A DNA stretch of 64,000 nucleotides, taken from the NCBI RefSeq assembly GCF_000153805.1, contig NZ_DS022298.1:1988827-2052826 (forward strand), read 5' to 3'. The translations under genes were made by a program, and so were the position numbers. Under the pieces are notes generated by a model. The model was given only the letters and a program-made list of their open reading frames with translations. It was not told the DNA's origin and did no database searches. Within the stretch, counting starts at the first letter, position 1. Each line of letters starts with the position of its first letter. Source of the stretch: Synechococcus sp. BL107 (lineage in GTDB: Bacteria; Cyanobacteriota; Cyanobacteriia; PCC-6307; Cyanobiaceae). Shown here in pieces: positions 62,565-64,000 of this stretch.

Positions 62565-63276
62565 GGCGTCGATCAAGGCTGCGAACGCCAGCAACACCAT
62601 CGGAGATTTCACCCACCAACACCTCATCGGTCAGGTTCACAAATAAACCGTTTTCCAAAACGCCTGGAATGTTGTTAATCGACTTCTCTAAGGAGGCTGG
62701 ATCGTCGATTCCACCGTTGAGCTTCACATCGAGCACAAGATTGCCCTGATCGGTCACCACTGGGCCAGCCTTTCGCTGGGCCATGCGCAGTTCAGCGCTA
62801 CCTCCCATGGATGCCAGGGTCTTTTGGACTTGGCGCCAAGCCCCAGGCAGCACCTCCACTGGCAACAAGAAATCCAAGTTGAGACGGTCGACCAGTTTCG
62901 TGGAATCCACCACCACCACAAATCGATCAGCCATGGCTGCAACCAGTTTTTCCTGAACGTGGCATGCTCCGCCACCTTTGATGAGCTGAAAACTGGGATC
63001 CACCTCATCGGCACCATCGATGGCCAGATCGATCCGATCAACCGCGTTGAGACTCAACAGAGGGATGTTCAACTCAGCGGCCAAAACCTCCCCTTGAAAT
63101 GAGGTCGTCACACCGACAATATTTTTTAATTCCCCAGAAGCGAGCTTGGCTCCAAGAGCGCGAATCATGAGTGCGGCAGTGGATCCGGAACCAAGCCCAA
63201 GAACCATGCCGTTTTTAATTTGCTCAACCGCGGCATCTGCAACCGCTTGCTTCATTTGGGTTTGAAGATCCGCCAT
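62557..63276 (-). CDS. rpiA: Ribose-5-phosphate isomerase A
   Basis: Interconverts ribulose-5-phosphate and ribose-5-phosphate, needed in the Calvin cycle and pentose phosphate pathway. The 239-residue product has [37 protein letters not shown], the [21 protein letters not shown] block with the catalytic acid, and [11 protein letters not shown]. The ATG at 63276 is chosen over an upstream start at 63363, which falls inside the protease gene. The gene overlaps the hisD stop by 8 bases and lies 37 bases after the protease gene stop. Confidence 0.97.
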   Translation of the reverse strand: MADLQTQMKQAVADAAVEQIKNGMVLGLGSGSTAALMIRALGAKLASGELKNIVGVTTSFQGEVLAAELNIPLLSLNAVDRIDLAIDGADEVDPSFQLIKGGGACHVQEKLVAAMADRFVVVVDSTKLVDRLNLDFLLPVEVLPGAWRQVQKTLASMGGSAELRMAQRKAGPVVTDQGNLVLDVKLNGGIDDPASLEKSINNIPGVLENGLFVNLTDEVLVGEISDGVAGVRSLDRRPS

Positions 63277-63313
63277 CGTTTCGCCAACGTTGGGCGAGAC
63301 GGTAGCAAGGGTT

Positions 63314-64000
<687 letters not shown>

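Overview
The window is a chromosomal stretch of a cyanobacterium, most likely a marine Synechococcus/Cyanobium-type picocyanobacterium. The signs are a beta-prime RNA polymerase subunit split into rpoC1 and rpoC2, a pipX-pipY pair, the plastid-type gene ycf35, a high-light-inducible protein gene, an LrtA-type long hibernation factor, a BioK-like biotin enzyme, several families found almost only in cyanobacteria (DUF1823, DUF1997, DUF2997, DUF3143, YlqD-like), and dense packing with many ATGA/TGATG junctions. I saw no rRNA, tRNA, CRISPR array or insertion sequence.

Layout. 1-17.7 kb is housekeeping: the pyruvate dehydrogenase E2 gene (cut by the window edge), a YlqD-like protein, acyl-ACP/CoA synthetase, lipB, the hibernation factor, a DeoC-like protein, recO, an MFS exporter, a lipid-type glycosyltransferase, mtnD, cobI, then the leftward run der - ecfT-like - pipX - pipY - sepF - proC, and dus. 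18.1-31.2 kb is a surface-polysaccharide island, visibly richer in A+T in places. It has two very large multidomain glycosyltransferases, the four dTDP-L-rhamnose genes (rfbA, rfbC, rfbD, rfbB) and, on the opposite strand, a capsule-type ABC exporter set whose ATPase-like subunit has lost every catalytic motif. 31.2-37.5 kb has a DUF1997 gene, fumC, a Ski2/Mtr4-type helicase and a BASS transporter. 37.5-42.3 kb is a biotin operon (bioF, bioK-like, bioC, bioD, a 51-codon ORF, bioA). 42.3-48.9 kb holds a membrane J-domain protein, rsmG, an aldo/keto reductase coupled to a ferredoxin, ycf35, a HEAT-repeat protein, and a sodium/solute symporter coupled to a 49-residue membrane protein. 49-61 kb is the leftward run rpsT - tatD - rpoB - rpoC1 - rpoC2 - hli - rlmN. 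The window ends with hisD, rpiA and a partial HtrA protease.

How it fits together. The island could make dTDP-rhamnose, polymerise a rhamnose-containing glycan and export it through a KpsE/KpsM-type system. The points most worth a second look are the motif-less ABC ATPase homologue, a DeoC homologue in which the Schiff-base lysine is glutamine, an aldo/keto reductase whose C-terminal region resembles a ferredoxin domain with no cysteines and which overlaps a free-standing ferredoxin gene, and several unlisted small membrane proteins joined to larger genes by start/stop overlaps. Family assignments come from reading motifs by eye; no database search was run.
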